A program made the position numbers and the translations under genes. The notes under the pieces are model-generated. The model saw only the letters and a program-made list of their open reading frames with translations, was not told where the DNA came from and ran no database searches. Below, one piece after another: positions 1-33,155 of a stretch of 64,000 bases of DNA. Origin of the DNA: Lota lota (taxonomy: Eukaryota; Chordata; Actinopteri; Gadiformes; Lotidae); NCBI GenBank assembly GCA_026745465.1, contig JACYXH010000515.1, positions 261,001-325,000 on the forward strand. The letters are read 5' to 3'. Position 1 is the stretch's first letter. Every line of letters starts with the position of its first letter.

Positions 1-26
1 TGCACGATGCTCCACTCTCCACATAG

Positions 27-13322
<13,296 letters not shown>

Positions 13323-13330
13323 CACCTCGC

Positions 13331-13365
<35 letters not shown>

Positions 13366-13652
13366 ACCACCCCACCCCCACGGTCAGGGTTACCGAGACG
13401 ATATGGCGAGCCCCTCTCCCCCCCCCCCCCCCCCCCCCCCCCCCGTGCGTTGGACAATGTGCAGGCGGAGCTTCTGGAATACTTGGAAGTGTCGAGACTG
13501 CCGTTTCGAAATTTGATTTGATTTCTCTTTATTTTCTTTGGACAGAGTTCCTCGCCAGAATGACTTGGTGCCGAGACGGGGGGAATTAGAGGGTTTGAAA
13601 GGAGTCATCACAGTGGTTTGAAAGGGGCCGTTCAGCCACCCCACTGTAGAAG

Positions 13653-13658
13653 AATAAA
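13653..13658 (+). terminator. Candidate LARGE1 poly(A) signal, proximal
   Basis: AATAAA 330 bp past the LARGE1 stop. Further AATAAA hexamers lie at 15913-15918 and 16736-16741; sequence alone does not say which is used. Confidence 0.35.
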
Positions 13659-16600
13659 CTCTGAGCAGAAGGCTGGAGGTGAAGGGGGGTGGGGGTGGTT
13701 GTGGTCACAGGGGCCTCACATCAACACACGCCGGTTCCACCATCTTTCTCCTGGGTCGGGGCCGTCCCCGGGCTCTATACGGCCATCAAACCACAGCCCC
13801 CCCCCCCCCCCCCAAAACCCACAAACTGAATTGAACTGCGACTCTGCGGGCAGCATCCAAAATGTATGTGCGACCATTAGTGTGGGAAAGACCGACATTC
13901 GATGCCTTGCCATTTAAAAGACTGAACTCCCCCTTCCCCTACCTATCCCGTAGGGTGTGTGCCTGCGTGAGTGTGTGTGTGTGTCTGTGGGCATTTGTGT
14001 GTGTGTGTGTGTGTGTTGTGGCAGCGGGAGTGAAGGGCAGAGCGAGCTTTGAAGTGTCACAGGCTTGAAGTTGTGTTTGCAAAACCCATAATTTGTTTAT
14101 TTCGTTTTTTTTTCCTGTGTTGTGAAAAATAACGAATAGACAAAAAAAAAAAGCAACGGGTTGTCGACTCGACAACAAACGTGAATTCACTTTTTACCGG
14201 GAAAAAGTTCAAATGTGAAGAATGTAGGCTATAAGAAAAAAAGAAAGTGGGTTGCCATGAGGTAAATGGAAAGTATGAAGTGTAATTCACACGTTCTGTG
14301 ATACACTGACTTCATCGGCCACGGGCTAATCATTTCTTGGCAGCCATCTTTCATCAAAGAAGCCGGAGCTCAAAGGAGATATATAAGGGGAAAAACTACT
14401 TTTGGTCGAGTTGTGGCACAAGGACCATCAGGGAAGTTATTGAATTGATGTGAAAATGCCAGAACCTTTACACAAGTTTTTTTTGGGGGGGGGGGGGGGA
14501 AATTTAATCGGCAAGGGATTTTTTTATCTCAATCAACACCATTTCTAATGTGAGATGTCACGGTTTTAGCCCCGCCCTTACAGGGTCTGATTGGGGCTTT
14601 TACAGATCTGGTTTTGTGGTGCAGCCAATGCCTGGGGAGGAGGGCGGAGCCTAGCAAAACTACCAGTAAATCAAAATCCATAATTGGCTAGGAGGATAGA
14701 CAATTTTGAGTACTGGACAAAAGCATCTTAAAACGTATGATTACTCTTAACATATACAGACGGATGTATCCACTACACACTTACCTAATATATGGTCAGG
14801 AAAAAAGTATATTAATATACATCTCGAAATCAGCTAGATTGAGATTGTAATGGATTTCATTGAACATCATCTTCTGTGCACACCTTGATAACCCTTAACA
14901 TCATTAGACAATATCTGCTGTCCAGCACTTTAAATGCGTCAAATATTTGAAATTCATTTTTAGGTTAAATATCGGGACGAACATTGTTCTTGGACAACCT
15001 GAAATCTTGATGAATTGGGGACAACAAGGAAAGACTGAATGAAAAGCTGTCCCTTTCTCGTCCCCCTCAGCCTGGCCTGCCAAGGTGGGTTCGTCATACT
15101 GATAAAATGTCAGACAGCAAACCTGCCAAGTGTAATTGTTCTCGGCAGCCAGCGGATGTCATTTTCCGTCTGGGTTTGTTTAGAATTAGTTTCAAATGGA
15201 AATGCATGGACACAGAAAAGCACGCACAAAAGCGTGCACACAAAATCAAGGAAGCACTTTTTCTCTTGTGGGGACGTTGACTGAGGCACGAGCACCGATA
15301 GTTTGCCATTCATTTAGTCGTCACTTTTGTATTTTTTTTTAAACTTTTTACCGATCAGTATTATTTATCAGTGCGTGTTTACAAGTCCTAGAACATTGCC
15401 CTCCAGGTAGATGGGGAGCAAAAAAGGTGTGTGTGGGTGTGGGTGTGGGTGTGTGTGGGTGCGCGTGTGTTTGTGGGCAGGTGTGGTGTTGCCACACTAG
15501 ATACAATTTGTGAGTTTGCTGCCATCTAAAGGTTTAAAATGCATCAACATGGGTAGTTTATAAAAAAAGAAATAGAGATAATGTTGAACTATGGAGTGCA
15601 AATTGTCGACTTGCCTCCTGCTTTCAATGACAAACCCAAATGAATCATTTAATTTTAGTCTTTCTTGGCCTATCATACAGATGTATCTGCCATCATGTGT
15701 GTGTTTTCTTTTAAACCTTTTTAGAGATGGCCGCAAAATCACAAGACAATGGAGGTGCGTTTGTTTTTTGGCAGTATTAATGTATATGTACATTGGAATC
15801 CTTACCGTGAGCTCGTTTGTCCGTGTGGCTTTTCGCAAAGAGCAATGTGTTGCCACGGTTACGTGATGGAGACGGGAGGATGTGATGTGGCTGATGGACC
15901 CGCTGCTACCTGAATAAAAAGCTAAACGAAAATCAGTTTTTTCTTTTTATTAATTATTTTATGTTCCCGAGCCAACAGATGTTCTGTTGTATTCAGTTCA
16001 AACTAAATCTTTTATTGTATCTTCAGTCACCAGATTGCAACCGCTAAAATACAAACTTACAGGCCCCCGTGTGATTGCAATCTAAGACAGACAATATCAC
16101 GTATGAGATGCATATGACCAGCGTTTTCAATGGACTATGAATGAATACACACGCGTCCCTGACTGCATCCCATGCGTAGGTCACCCAAAGACACCGACGT
16201 TCGCTTGACTTGCGGAAACCAACCACATTCGACAATGGATGTGTTTGCATAATATCGTGGAACCGATACTGTCTTAACAGAAGGTCCACATAATCATAAC
16301 GGCTCAACGTCCATTACCGGATGCTAACCAGCGGCACAGACCTCGGGATTATTGGGATTTGAAACGGGTTTTACGGCGGACTGCATGTTCATTCAACGTG
16401 GAATGGAATGACGGGATAGGATGCTGAGGCGAGGTCGTGACGTTTTTTCGGCCGTCCCGTGCTGCGTCACCACAAGGCTCTTGGGGGAGACGAGGGGTCG
16501 TCTCGGTCTTCCAGCGTGAGACGGGGACTCGGGGACTACAGTCGTGTAGTCCGTCCTCGTCGAAGGGCAGACGCCGTGCCGTTAAGAGCCGCTCGCCAAT

Positions 16601-19600
16601 AACCCGGGCTCAAGGGCGCGCCAGTGTTTTTATTTCGTTTCATTTTTATTTTTGGACCACCAATGATGCACATTGACAATGTGTTGCCTGTGTCCTTGAC
16701 GTTTTACCGGTTCCCATCAGTCCGTGAGACAGAGAAATAAAATGTGAATATGCAGGTCTGAAGTGGAACCGTACCATCAACCACATGGTGACAAATGTTG
16801 ACGTTTTGATTATTTGTTCAGCAAAAGAAAACGACGTGCTTCACATCAAAATAGGACAATACTCAAATGCTGCATGGTGGCACAACACAATTATTATAAT
16901 TTTTTATACATTAAACGCCCTTCGCAAAAAGCCTGGGCCACTTCCAGCCAGTCTGCACGACTGTTTGTTCGTTTTCAGAACTCACTAGCTCTACAGCTCC
17001 TTCCCCGACTAAACATCTGCGCCAAAGTGACCCAGTAGCAGTCTGCTGGGAGCTAAAGATGGTGTGGCCTCCTGAGCTCCTCTCCTGCTGAAAGACCGTG
17101 CTCGCTTCCAGCAAGCAAGCAGAGCAGACAACAGGGTCAACCCCCGTGGGTCAGGTTCATGCTAGGACCGACGGCTGCGCCATCACAGAGCGTAACCCCC
17201 TGTCCCACCTTTTCCTCCTCCTCCCCTTCCCTTCTGACTCCACCCTGAGTGAGGAAACGGCAGAGTTGAGTGTCCGCTGAGCAGCTGGATCCATAAGACC
17301 CCCCCCCCCCCCCCCCCCCAGGGGGTTGGAAGGAGAGTTCAGGAGAAGTCACGCCCAGCCTAGGGGCCTAGAGAAGTGGATTTGACTCCACTGGTTTGCC
17401 CTCCTTCCACCCCAAGAGAGGTTGACCATTTAAGGTCTGCAGGGTAATGACCTGATGGAGGCCATCTCCCAGCGGCGTGTCCGCACCCGTGTAGTAGCGG
17501 TGAGCTAGGACGTGTTGGGCCGACCTTTGACTCTAGGCCACTACATTATTATCAAGAACTTAAGACAGACCACCTCGTACGCAAACGGTTGTCAACGTTT
17601 GTTATCACTTTACAATGTTATCACTTAATAAGGGTACATTAATTAATCATTAAATTAACATCAGTAATGCAGTGATAAGCATTTTCTATATAGCATTAGC
17701 ATAGGGGTTAGGGTAAGTGGGGTAGGGGTGACCATAACCCTATTTGAAGCAAACTTTTAAAACATTCGGAGCCCGCTTTGCAGAGCGTTGTGTATACATC
17801 ACAAAATTAGCTTATTCATAAGGCAGATTGAGTCGGGGAGGCCAAACAAGCTTTAAGACGGGCCATCTGCTATCTCACCATCCATATTACACTGCTGTCT
17901 GACCTGGTCTGCCTCTAGTATAGGAAATGGTTTTGTTAGTCACCAATAGCAATAACCCAAGCTATTTAATTTTTACCATTATTTGTAATTGAAACTCAAA
18001 TGACTTAATGAATTAGTGTATTTTAAAACGCATAACTTTATTTTTTACAGGTCAGACGAAAAAAACAACGAATGAACTCCATCCAGTAAGTTAATACAAA
18101 CACTAAAGTAAAAATGTCATAAGTAAGTAAAACAAGTGAACAGAGTTATGGGCATATTAAAGAGCGATACAGAAAGACGCCAGTCACCTAGGTTATGTTA
18201 GAGATTAATTACCCTTCACTTAAACACAGTGAAGTGATTTATTTGATGTCATTTTACCCTTACTTATACTCGCCCTGATAAGATAAGACTGTTCACTTAA
18301 ATCAATATTACTGACAGAACGGAAGGTTGTAGCAAAGGGATTTGGGGGGGAGGGGGGGGGGGGGGACAACGACCGTAGAAGCCCTTAAACCAATCACCAA
18401 CCACTGTGTTAGCAATTTCCTACCATTGCGTTTTTAGGGTAGATAAGAAACTTCTGCCCAAGTTTCTCAGGTCTGCCCAAAGGAATTATGGGACAGCTCC
18501 AGTTTATCAGAGCTCAAGGTTGGCCAATAGGATGAGCAGATGGACCCCGTCACCACACCCCTTCCTAAATATCCGCCCTGGTTCCCACAAAATGGAACGA
18601 TTTTAAAATCCTTACATTTAAATCCATATTTATTCAACATTAACAAGTGTTTCCTTAAAATATTGCATGAGTTTCAAAATCAGGAGATTAGATGATCCAT
18701 GTTTACACAAAAACCCCCTAAATGTTTAAAAGTTAATGCCACAAACAAGCATAGATGTAACACACATAGATGTGTTGATATACAAGCTGCCACCTGCCCA
18801 AGCAATAAACACAACCAATCACCAATTTAATCTCACACAAAGGTCAGGAAAACCAGAAGAACACAGCGAGATTAACTGCAATGATAACAACACAAGTTCA
18901 AACAAAACCAAACACAAACAGACATAAGACAATTGGTCACTACCATACCCGTAGCCAGCTATGAGGTCACCAAGGTCCGGACTGCTGTCATTTTTTTAGA
19001 GCTAAAAATTTGATAGGAAAACTACAACAGCATAATACAACGCAAAACAGTGGTTGAGAACTTCAACCGCCCTCGCCAACAAAACTGAACCCCCGCAACG
19101 GAAGCCGCAAAATGTATACAATTGTAAAATGTTCTAACTATATTACACTATTCTTGTTCAATCAAGAACAGTGATTTATCCCCAACATCATGTATTACTA
19201 TATAGGCAGATATATATATAAAAAAAAGCTCAAATCTCACTCCAAGGTTTTCTGAAAACTTGGCAGCCCTGATAATATACTGCTCAAAAAAATAAAGGGA
19301 ACACTTGGAGTTACATTGTGTTGTTTAAGTGTTCCCTTTATTTTTTTGAGCAGTATATATATATAGGTGTAACGGCGTGTGAAAGGATAGAATACAATGA
19401 CATTCATATCATCTTTAACACAACATCGCCCTCTGGTGGCATAATCGAGTCACTGCTTATTACTGAATGTATAACCTGAGCAGTTATTTGTTTCCGAAAG
19501 AAACTATTTATTTGCATTATTCAGGAAATGCATTAGACCTGTGTGCGGGGGGATGGGGGGGGGGGGGGGGTAGGGGGGGGTGCTGCCAAATGCTTTTGAT

Positions 19601-20163
19601 AGCATTTTGGGTCCAACGGACTGATGCGGACAATATATATTTTAAATTAGACCAGTGTTGAGGAGAAAGGAGGAAAGGAGAAAATAGATGGAGAGAACGG
19701 GAAAATCAAGAACAGAGAATGAGAAAAAGATGGCCAAAACGATACATTTTGACAAGAGGGCGAGAAAAAAAGAAAATCAAGAAAAAAAGAAATGAGAAAA
19801 GAGGGAGAGAAAAAGATGCAAAGAACCAAAAAAATGTAGGGGATAAGAAAGATGGAAAACAAAATCGAGAAAAAAAGGACTAGAAAAATATGGAGAAAGA
19901 GAAAATCAAGAAATAATAAGCAAAGAAAAAGATTGAGAGAACGGGGAAAATAAAGGGAGAAAGATAGGGAGCAAACCGAGAAAAACTGGAGAATGTGAAA
20001 AAAGTGTGGAAAGAGATCCAGAGAGAACCGCGGCCGAGACGCCAGCTATGAGCTGGTCGAAGGCTACGATCAGCATTTATTAAGTAGGATGAACTGTGTT
20101 ACCTGGCAACCCGCTAGATGGAAGAAGCAAAAGAATCAAACATAATGATAAATAACGTTCTAT
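13659..20163. other. LARGE1-CMAS convergent intergenic region
   Basis: 6.5 kb between the two 3' ends. It holds C and G homopolymers (for example about 17300-17319 and 18343-18364), short (GT)n tracts, the mariner end-to-end remnant at 19276-19357 and a purine-rich AGAAAA stretch at 19660-20030. No coding exon or RNA gene was recognised; it may include long 3' UTRs of both neighbours. Confidence 0.55.
19276..19357. mobile_element. Tc1/mariner-type end-to-end remnant (82 bp, flanked by TA)
   Basis: Two perfect 31-bp inverted arms (19276-19306 and 19327-19357), each containing CTGCTCAAAAAAATAAAGGG, separated by only 20 bp. This is the terminal sequence of a widespread fish and lamprey Tc1-like family, recognised from memory. 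TA dinucleotides sit at both outer ends, the normal Tc1/mariner target. The transposase is entirely missing. Confidence 0.8.
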
Positions 20164-20169
20164 TTTATT
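20164..20169 (-). terminator. Candidate CMAS poly(A) signal
   Basis: AATAAA on the minus strand about 490 bp past the CMAS stop. It is a reasonable 3' UTR length, but other hexamers lie nearby (for example near 20076). Confidence 0.4.
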
Positions 20170-20655
20170 AATTCAGTGACCACAACCACAAATGATCATT
20201 GCCAAAAAAATTATAAATTAGGAGAGGAGGCATATGCTGTTAAGAAGATATTGATTTTGGTTATAGAATCTGTAGAGGAAATCATTACCTGTATTATTTT
20301 TTTTACTTAGATTGCTTTGGGCACACTCAAAGTCCAGATGACGCAAGCTTGTGGGACGAATAAAGAAACCAAAAGGTGATAACTTTCTCACCAGATACAA
20401 CTCAAATTAAAGAAAATAACAAAACTGCTTGCTTCTTCAAAGCAATCAAGAATCACAACGCAATAGGTAAAAGGCACAAGAACGAAGATAAACTGAGGAT
20501 GCTTACGACGCCGCACTTGCATTCAAGCATATTCATCCTGGATTGTTGGTCAACACGGGACAAGAAAACACGCACAGACAATCAAAGCCGTGCTTTAAAA
20601 AAAATAAAATCCTTCATCTGCATGTGGTTGAAACCCTAAAAACAAAACTTTCAAA

Positions 20656-27900
<7,245 letters not shown>

Positions 27901-29298
27901 CAAACAACCGCACTACAATCATTGCGACTAAGTAAATGACAAACGGGTGGACCTATCGTCACTGCGAGCAGCGCAAGCGCAGCCGGATGAAGAGGTTCCG
28001 TGTTTGTCTGCCGTCACCACGCAAGCCCTTGGCTGCAAGGCGTGACTCCAACGAACTAGGCAAGGCTAATCAACTGCCGAGATCATTTTTTTTATTTAGA
28101 AAGCAATGGAGCAATCCCATGACTAAAACGACACAGTCGTCACAATGCACTCGTGCGAGTGACCCCAATGCAGCAATCATTCCCTGTGAAAATAAAGAGC
28201 AAGTGAATAAATAACACTAAATAGGCGGTGTAATTTGAATTCAAAACGCAACTTAAGCAATAAATATACAAAATTAGGGCAACTACTAAATGTTTTGTTA
28301 TGTAAAATTATATGTATTGCAAATCTTATTGAGATGTATTTCACAAATTATGTCATCAAATGTAGCGTATTTGATCTGGAGATTTAGTTACAACCTTCGA
28401 CGGGACAGGGTTACAACTTATGTCGACGTGTAACGTGTCAATATGAATGCAAAATGACATTATTTGCGGTGCACACGCAAACAAGCCATTGTGGTCTACT
28501 GGCCTTGTTGAAAGACAGCAGGTTAAAAAAAAAAAAAAAGACCTACCGGCGAATTTCCATCACTGTTGACATTGGCCGGCTCTGTCTTTCAAGCAGCCAA
28601 CAAAAAAATAATAATTAACCAAAGAGTAAGATTGCTGCACATTTCTGGATACATATTCTAGATAAATATAAGTGGCCTAACAGTCTCTGAAAATTATAAA
28701 TCTTGTGTGTACTATTTCCATTTTAAGTTTAATTACAGCACCAATAGCCTTGGATAGATTAATTTACTTATTGTCTCTGAAAAGTCTGACCTACTCAGTA
28801 CAAATTATGTTGTTTGGGTAGGCTACTCTATATGAATTAGTATCATGACTTGAGAAAAACATACTAAATAGCCTACTGTTATATTCGAAATGGAAGGTGT
28901 TCACTATACATAAACAATTGCAAATGTACACATTTATGGATTAATTTGCAAATGTTAGTGTTTGAGGTTAAACATTTGCAACAAGACCTGCTGGTTCTAA
29001 TGCCTACATGCAAATATGCATCATAGGGACTAAAATTGAAGGTTACCTGTGCTCAGCCCAAATATTTGAGGTAGGTATCTCCAAGGACTCAAGCAGCTGA
29101 CTCATGGACAGCTGTATGTAAACACCCAACATAAACCCATAGTGTAAGCACAGGGAAAGAAAAGGTCATCTTGGAATAGGGGAAGACAAGTTGTTCTTTT
29201 TCTATAGGGTTTTCACAGGAAATAAGGTGTCCAAAGTGATTAGAGTAACACAGCGAATAGGCGCTACCAAACGAAAACTGACACCTGTGAGATTGTTG

Positions 29299-29333
<35 letters not shown>

Positions 29334-29590
29334 CTATTAGGATGTAGCTTGCTTACAATCAATATTTTCGTGGCCATGTTTGTTTCCGTCTAGGATTTAT
29401 ACATCCATTTTCGGGTGTATCGGGATAACAGTATCAATTGTAAGCAAACAGAGCAGATCCCGCTCTATTCCGAACAGGTGTGTGTGGAAGTACCCAAATA
29501 TTCATATTTTTGACCGATCTTTGTGCAGATATTTGTATGTTTCTCGCCAAAACGGCTATATGTGTCTCAATGGGTAGAGTACCAGATGTG

Positions 29591-29845
29591 GCTAACCCAA
29601 TACCTAAACTTTACCATCTCTAACCCAATCCCTAAACTTCACTGTCTCTAACCTAATACCTAAATTTAACCTTCTCTCACCCAATACATAAACTTAAACA
29701 TCTCTAAACCGATCCCTAAACTTAACCATCTCTAACCCAATCCCTAAACTTAACCATCTCTAACCCAATCCCTAAACTTAACCATCTCTAACACCTGAAC
29801 TTCACCATCTCTAGCACCTGAACTTCACCATCTCTAACCCAACAG
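29591..29845. repeat. Minisatellite, unit about 28 bp, roughly nine diverged copies
   Basis: Units read CTAACCCAATCCCTAAAC followed by TTAACCATCT, with length and base variants. Copies are directly adjacent with no spacers, so it is a tandem repeat rather than a CRISPR array. Confidence 0.85.
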
Positions 29846-30174
29846 AGGACAGTCTGTGATTGGCCCATTCGGGGACGACACACAGGGAAAAGTACTTTGT
29901 TGCTGACTGTAGCTCTGGAAAAAGTTAATCGCATTGTCTGCTATTGATGCAAATGACTCAAAGGGCTTAAGGGGCAAAGAGAGAGCGCAGTGCACGAGTG
30001 CACAACTGAAGATCTCCTTTTAATTGGGACAAGTTGTGTGGGTTTGTCCGCTGAAACATTTGACTAATCGTGATTAAAGCAGTGCTGTCTTTTCTGTAAC
30101 ATCAGCGGCTAAGCTAAAACTGGCTCAGCAATAGAAGCTAACTGTTGGTCTGCAGACATAGCAGAATGCCATTG

Positions 30175-30456
<282 letters not shown>

Positions 30457-31640
30457 ACAAAAGTGCTCATTGAAACTATCATATTAAGACTAGCTGGTTA
30501 GGTGAACTTTAAATAGAGTAGCACTACAATGACTTAGTCTGTTATGCATGTAGCCTACATGAATTGGTACAAAGAATGGGATAGGCCCACCGCAGGGTTT
30601 CTGACTGCCGAGTAATTCAACGTCATGGAAAAGAAAGTGATGCAGAGAAAGAAAAAAGAAAAGGATTGTAAAAATAGCACACCAGAGCAATGATGCGCCC
30701 GTTCACGCTGACGAATCTCCATCCACGTGAAATTTAGCATGATGCTGGGGCCGTGCTATTATTACCGCTTAAAATACCTCAATTCACACTCCTATCGAGT
30801 GTGAATTGTCCTTGTCATGTGCTTTAAAATACTGTGTTTTGCGATGAATGAAGAACTTTAATGGGAGAAGAGTGGGAGAAGAAGATTGGGAGAGCACACA
30901 GGATTAACCGAGAGAAAATAGGTGACCTGGTGGTTGTTTTGGGGTATCCTGCGTGAGCCCACGAATAAAGTGTTGAACGTGAAGTATTGACTCCGCAGTC
31001 TTTTTGGAAGAATGAAACTTAGAAACTTGCGCCCTGGATTTGATCAAACTTCTTCATTTGGCGAGCCAGCCAGGAGTGAAGGACAGGGCTACTCTTGAAC
31101 CAAACTTCTTCAACTCACTCGGGAATGCTCTGACGTGTCAGTATTCACCACCTGCTCTGCATGTAACAAACTTTCAAACTCTGCAATAAACTGGTTACAA
31201 CAACTCCCTGTGAACTGGAGCCCAATAAAGCCACCGGGGTGGTGTGTGGCAGGGACAACTGCTACGATTAGAGTCCACTCTATTGGCACAATACTATGCA
31301 ATACTGTAAGCTTCAATCCTCATAGTAGACCTACATGACAAGCCACAAAATAGGTGCCCAAAAACAGGCATTGTGCGATTGTCTTTTTAATGACTTTATG
31401 GTGCATGACTAAATGACAAACTATGGTACGTCCTAATATTTATAAAAACTAAGCTTGTTCGAAAAAGAAGCTTAGTTTTTTGAGGATGTGCGTCATCAAT
31501 GCTAAATCCAAATCCAAACCAACCCTACATGTGGCCTTAGAGTTGACGTCGGTGGTGGTCACATCATGGGTGAATGTTCAGACGATAACGTGTAGAGATT
31601 TCCCAGCCATAGTCTCCTGTTTTAAAGACTACCCCCCCCC

Positions 31641-31671
<31 letters not shown>

Positions 31672-32304
31672 ACGTAAACAAGGGGATTATGGAACAGGAA
31701 TGTTGGCATGGAGCCCAGAGTCGCAGGTTGAAAGAAAGAGAGAAAGAGAGGAATGGAAAGAGAGAACTGTTTGAGTATGTTCGTTAATTGCCAAAAGTGT
31801 AAGAATAATCAATTGTGTGTCCTTAGGAGGTTGAATGCATTTGTTACATATTTCATTACAAGTTCAAATGGGACCTGCCAAATGAGGGGGCCACATTACA
31901 TTTGAATCCGTATCAATGCTTGAACAAGCATGTCATTATTGTTATACACGTATAAGTATAGAATATTTATAAGCATAGAAAACTGTGCTATGCACAAGTC
32001 GAAGTGGACAAGTTGAAATGGGACTTTATTACTGGAGAAAAATCAATATTGTCCAATCGCATCCTGATCCCAACATTCACTTAGAGTCCTAAGTCCTTTT
32101 CACCATAACAGAGATTCAGCGGTTCCTAAAGCCACAACTACCACATACTGTGCATTAGAGCATTACAGCGAATTAGAAATGATAGGAAGTACAGCTATCC
32201 CCCTTAGAAATACATCATTTCAACCACTTGAGCTGCATGTTGACCGTACAATGTGGGCCTATTATGATCCCTCGGCTGGTATTTTCTGGTCGTGGCAACC
32301 CTCA

Positions 32305-32310
32305 TATATA
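32305..32310 (+). promoter_or_regulatory. Possible TATA box for SHISAL1
   Basis: TATATA about 300 bp before a strong splice donor. With normal spacing, transcription would start near 32335, giving a CT-rich first exon. Inference from position only. Confidence 0.35.
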
Positions 32311-32334
32311 CGGCTTGCTCCCTCAATCGCAGAT

Positions 32335-32607
32335 CTCTCTTCTTGCTCCTCTCTTTCTCTCCCTCTCTGGAATCTATTATATTTTCCTTCCCCTCCAGTC
32401 TCCTGAGCTATCTCTCTCTCCCCCCCCCCCCCCACGACTCTCTCCCTCTCTTCCTCTCTCTCTCTCCTCATCTCCTTCTACACTGCGAGAGATCAGTCCT
32501 CCTGTATGAACAGACGCTCCATGGAAAAGGGAATGAAAGAAGCAGACGATAGAGATTTTTAGAGAAGAATAACGGCTACTTTCCCTCCCGCCTTTTGGAG
32601 TCGAGAG
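32335..32607 (+). other. shisal1: Probable SHISAL1 noncoding first exon with upstream ORF
   Basis: The right border is a perfect donor, GAG then GTGAGT (32608). The exon is pyrimidine-rich and contains an 18-codon upstream ORF (32506-32562). The start is inferred from the TATA-like motif. Its link to the coding exons is by order and strand only. Confidence 0.45.
32506..32562 (+). CDS. Upstream ORF in SHISAL1 5' leader (18 codons)
   Basis: ATG to TAG, with two further in-frame ATGs (32521, 32533), reading MNRRSMEKGMKEADDRDF. It ends 45 bp before the splice donor. Such leaders usually lower translation of the main ORF; that role here is inference. Confidence 0.35.
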   Translation: MNRRSMEKGMKEADDRDF

Positions 32608-32763
32608 GTGAGTGAATTGTTTTCTATTCATGACACAAAAGTAATCTACATTAGAACAATGTGGACATGATGTCCATGGTCTTTCTTCTTTCATAATTAT
32701 GAAAATATTCACTTTATGTTCTTAGTTCAGGAGAATTGACCAATTTACAGTCATGATGCCTTT

Positions 32764-32797
32764 AAAAGGTGCTGTAAGTAAGATTCGGGAGTTTTAA

Positions 32798-32836
<39 letters not shown>

Positions 32837-33155
32837 GCAGAAAAGAGCGAAAAATAAAGATTGTTCCCTCCCTCCCCACGTTTCTCTGCCATTGAAGTGA
32901 AGTGTTGCATCTATACACCTGAGATTGACAGGAAAGATCAATTCCAGGAACCAATCAGGCCCTGATTGGTCAGAAATGACCCGGGAGCAGTCTAAAATCA
33001 TAATGGCTTAACGGCTCGCACAGAGGCAGGTGCAGTCAACTCGAAAGAGATATTATGACACAGCCTTTCACTCACTGACAGCTGACGGATGGCTGTGGTA
33101 TTTCTAGCAAATTATCCTAAATGTTTAGCTCACAAATCGTACGTACAGCACTTTT
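32764..33155. mobile_element. Inverted-repeat element, 392 bp, with internal (GA)n
   Basis: The ends AAAAGGTGCTGTAAGTAAG and (reverse) AAAAGTGCTGTACGTACG are inverted. The internal GATGGCTGTGGTATTTCTA recurs at about 25370-25390, so a second, decayed copy lies at roughly 25200-25400 in CMAS. Confidence 0.55.

Noticed and set aside
16437-16676. GC-rich open frame with an Arg/Ser-rich product after LARGE1
   Set aside because: No family resemblance and no splice sites; probably 3' UTR or intergenic sequence.
29591-29845. Regular repeats that could suggest a CRISPR array
   Set aside because: The units are adjacent with no unique spacers, and the genome is eukaryotic.
32741-32775. ATGATGCC followed by GTAAGTAAG as a mini first exon
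   Set aside because: The GTAAGTAAG belongs to the end of the inverted-repeat element at 32764, and only seven codons would be made.
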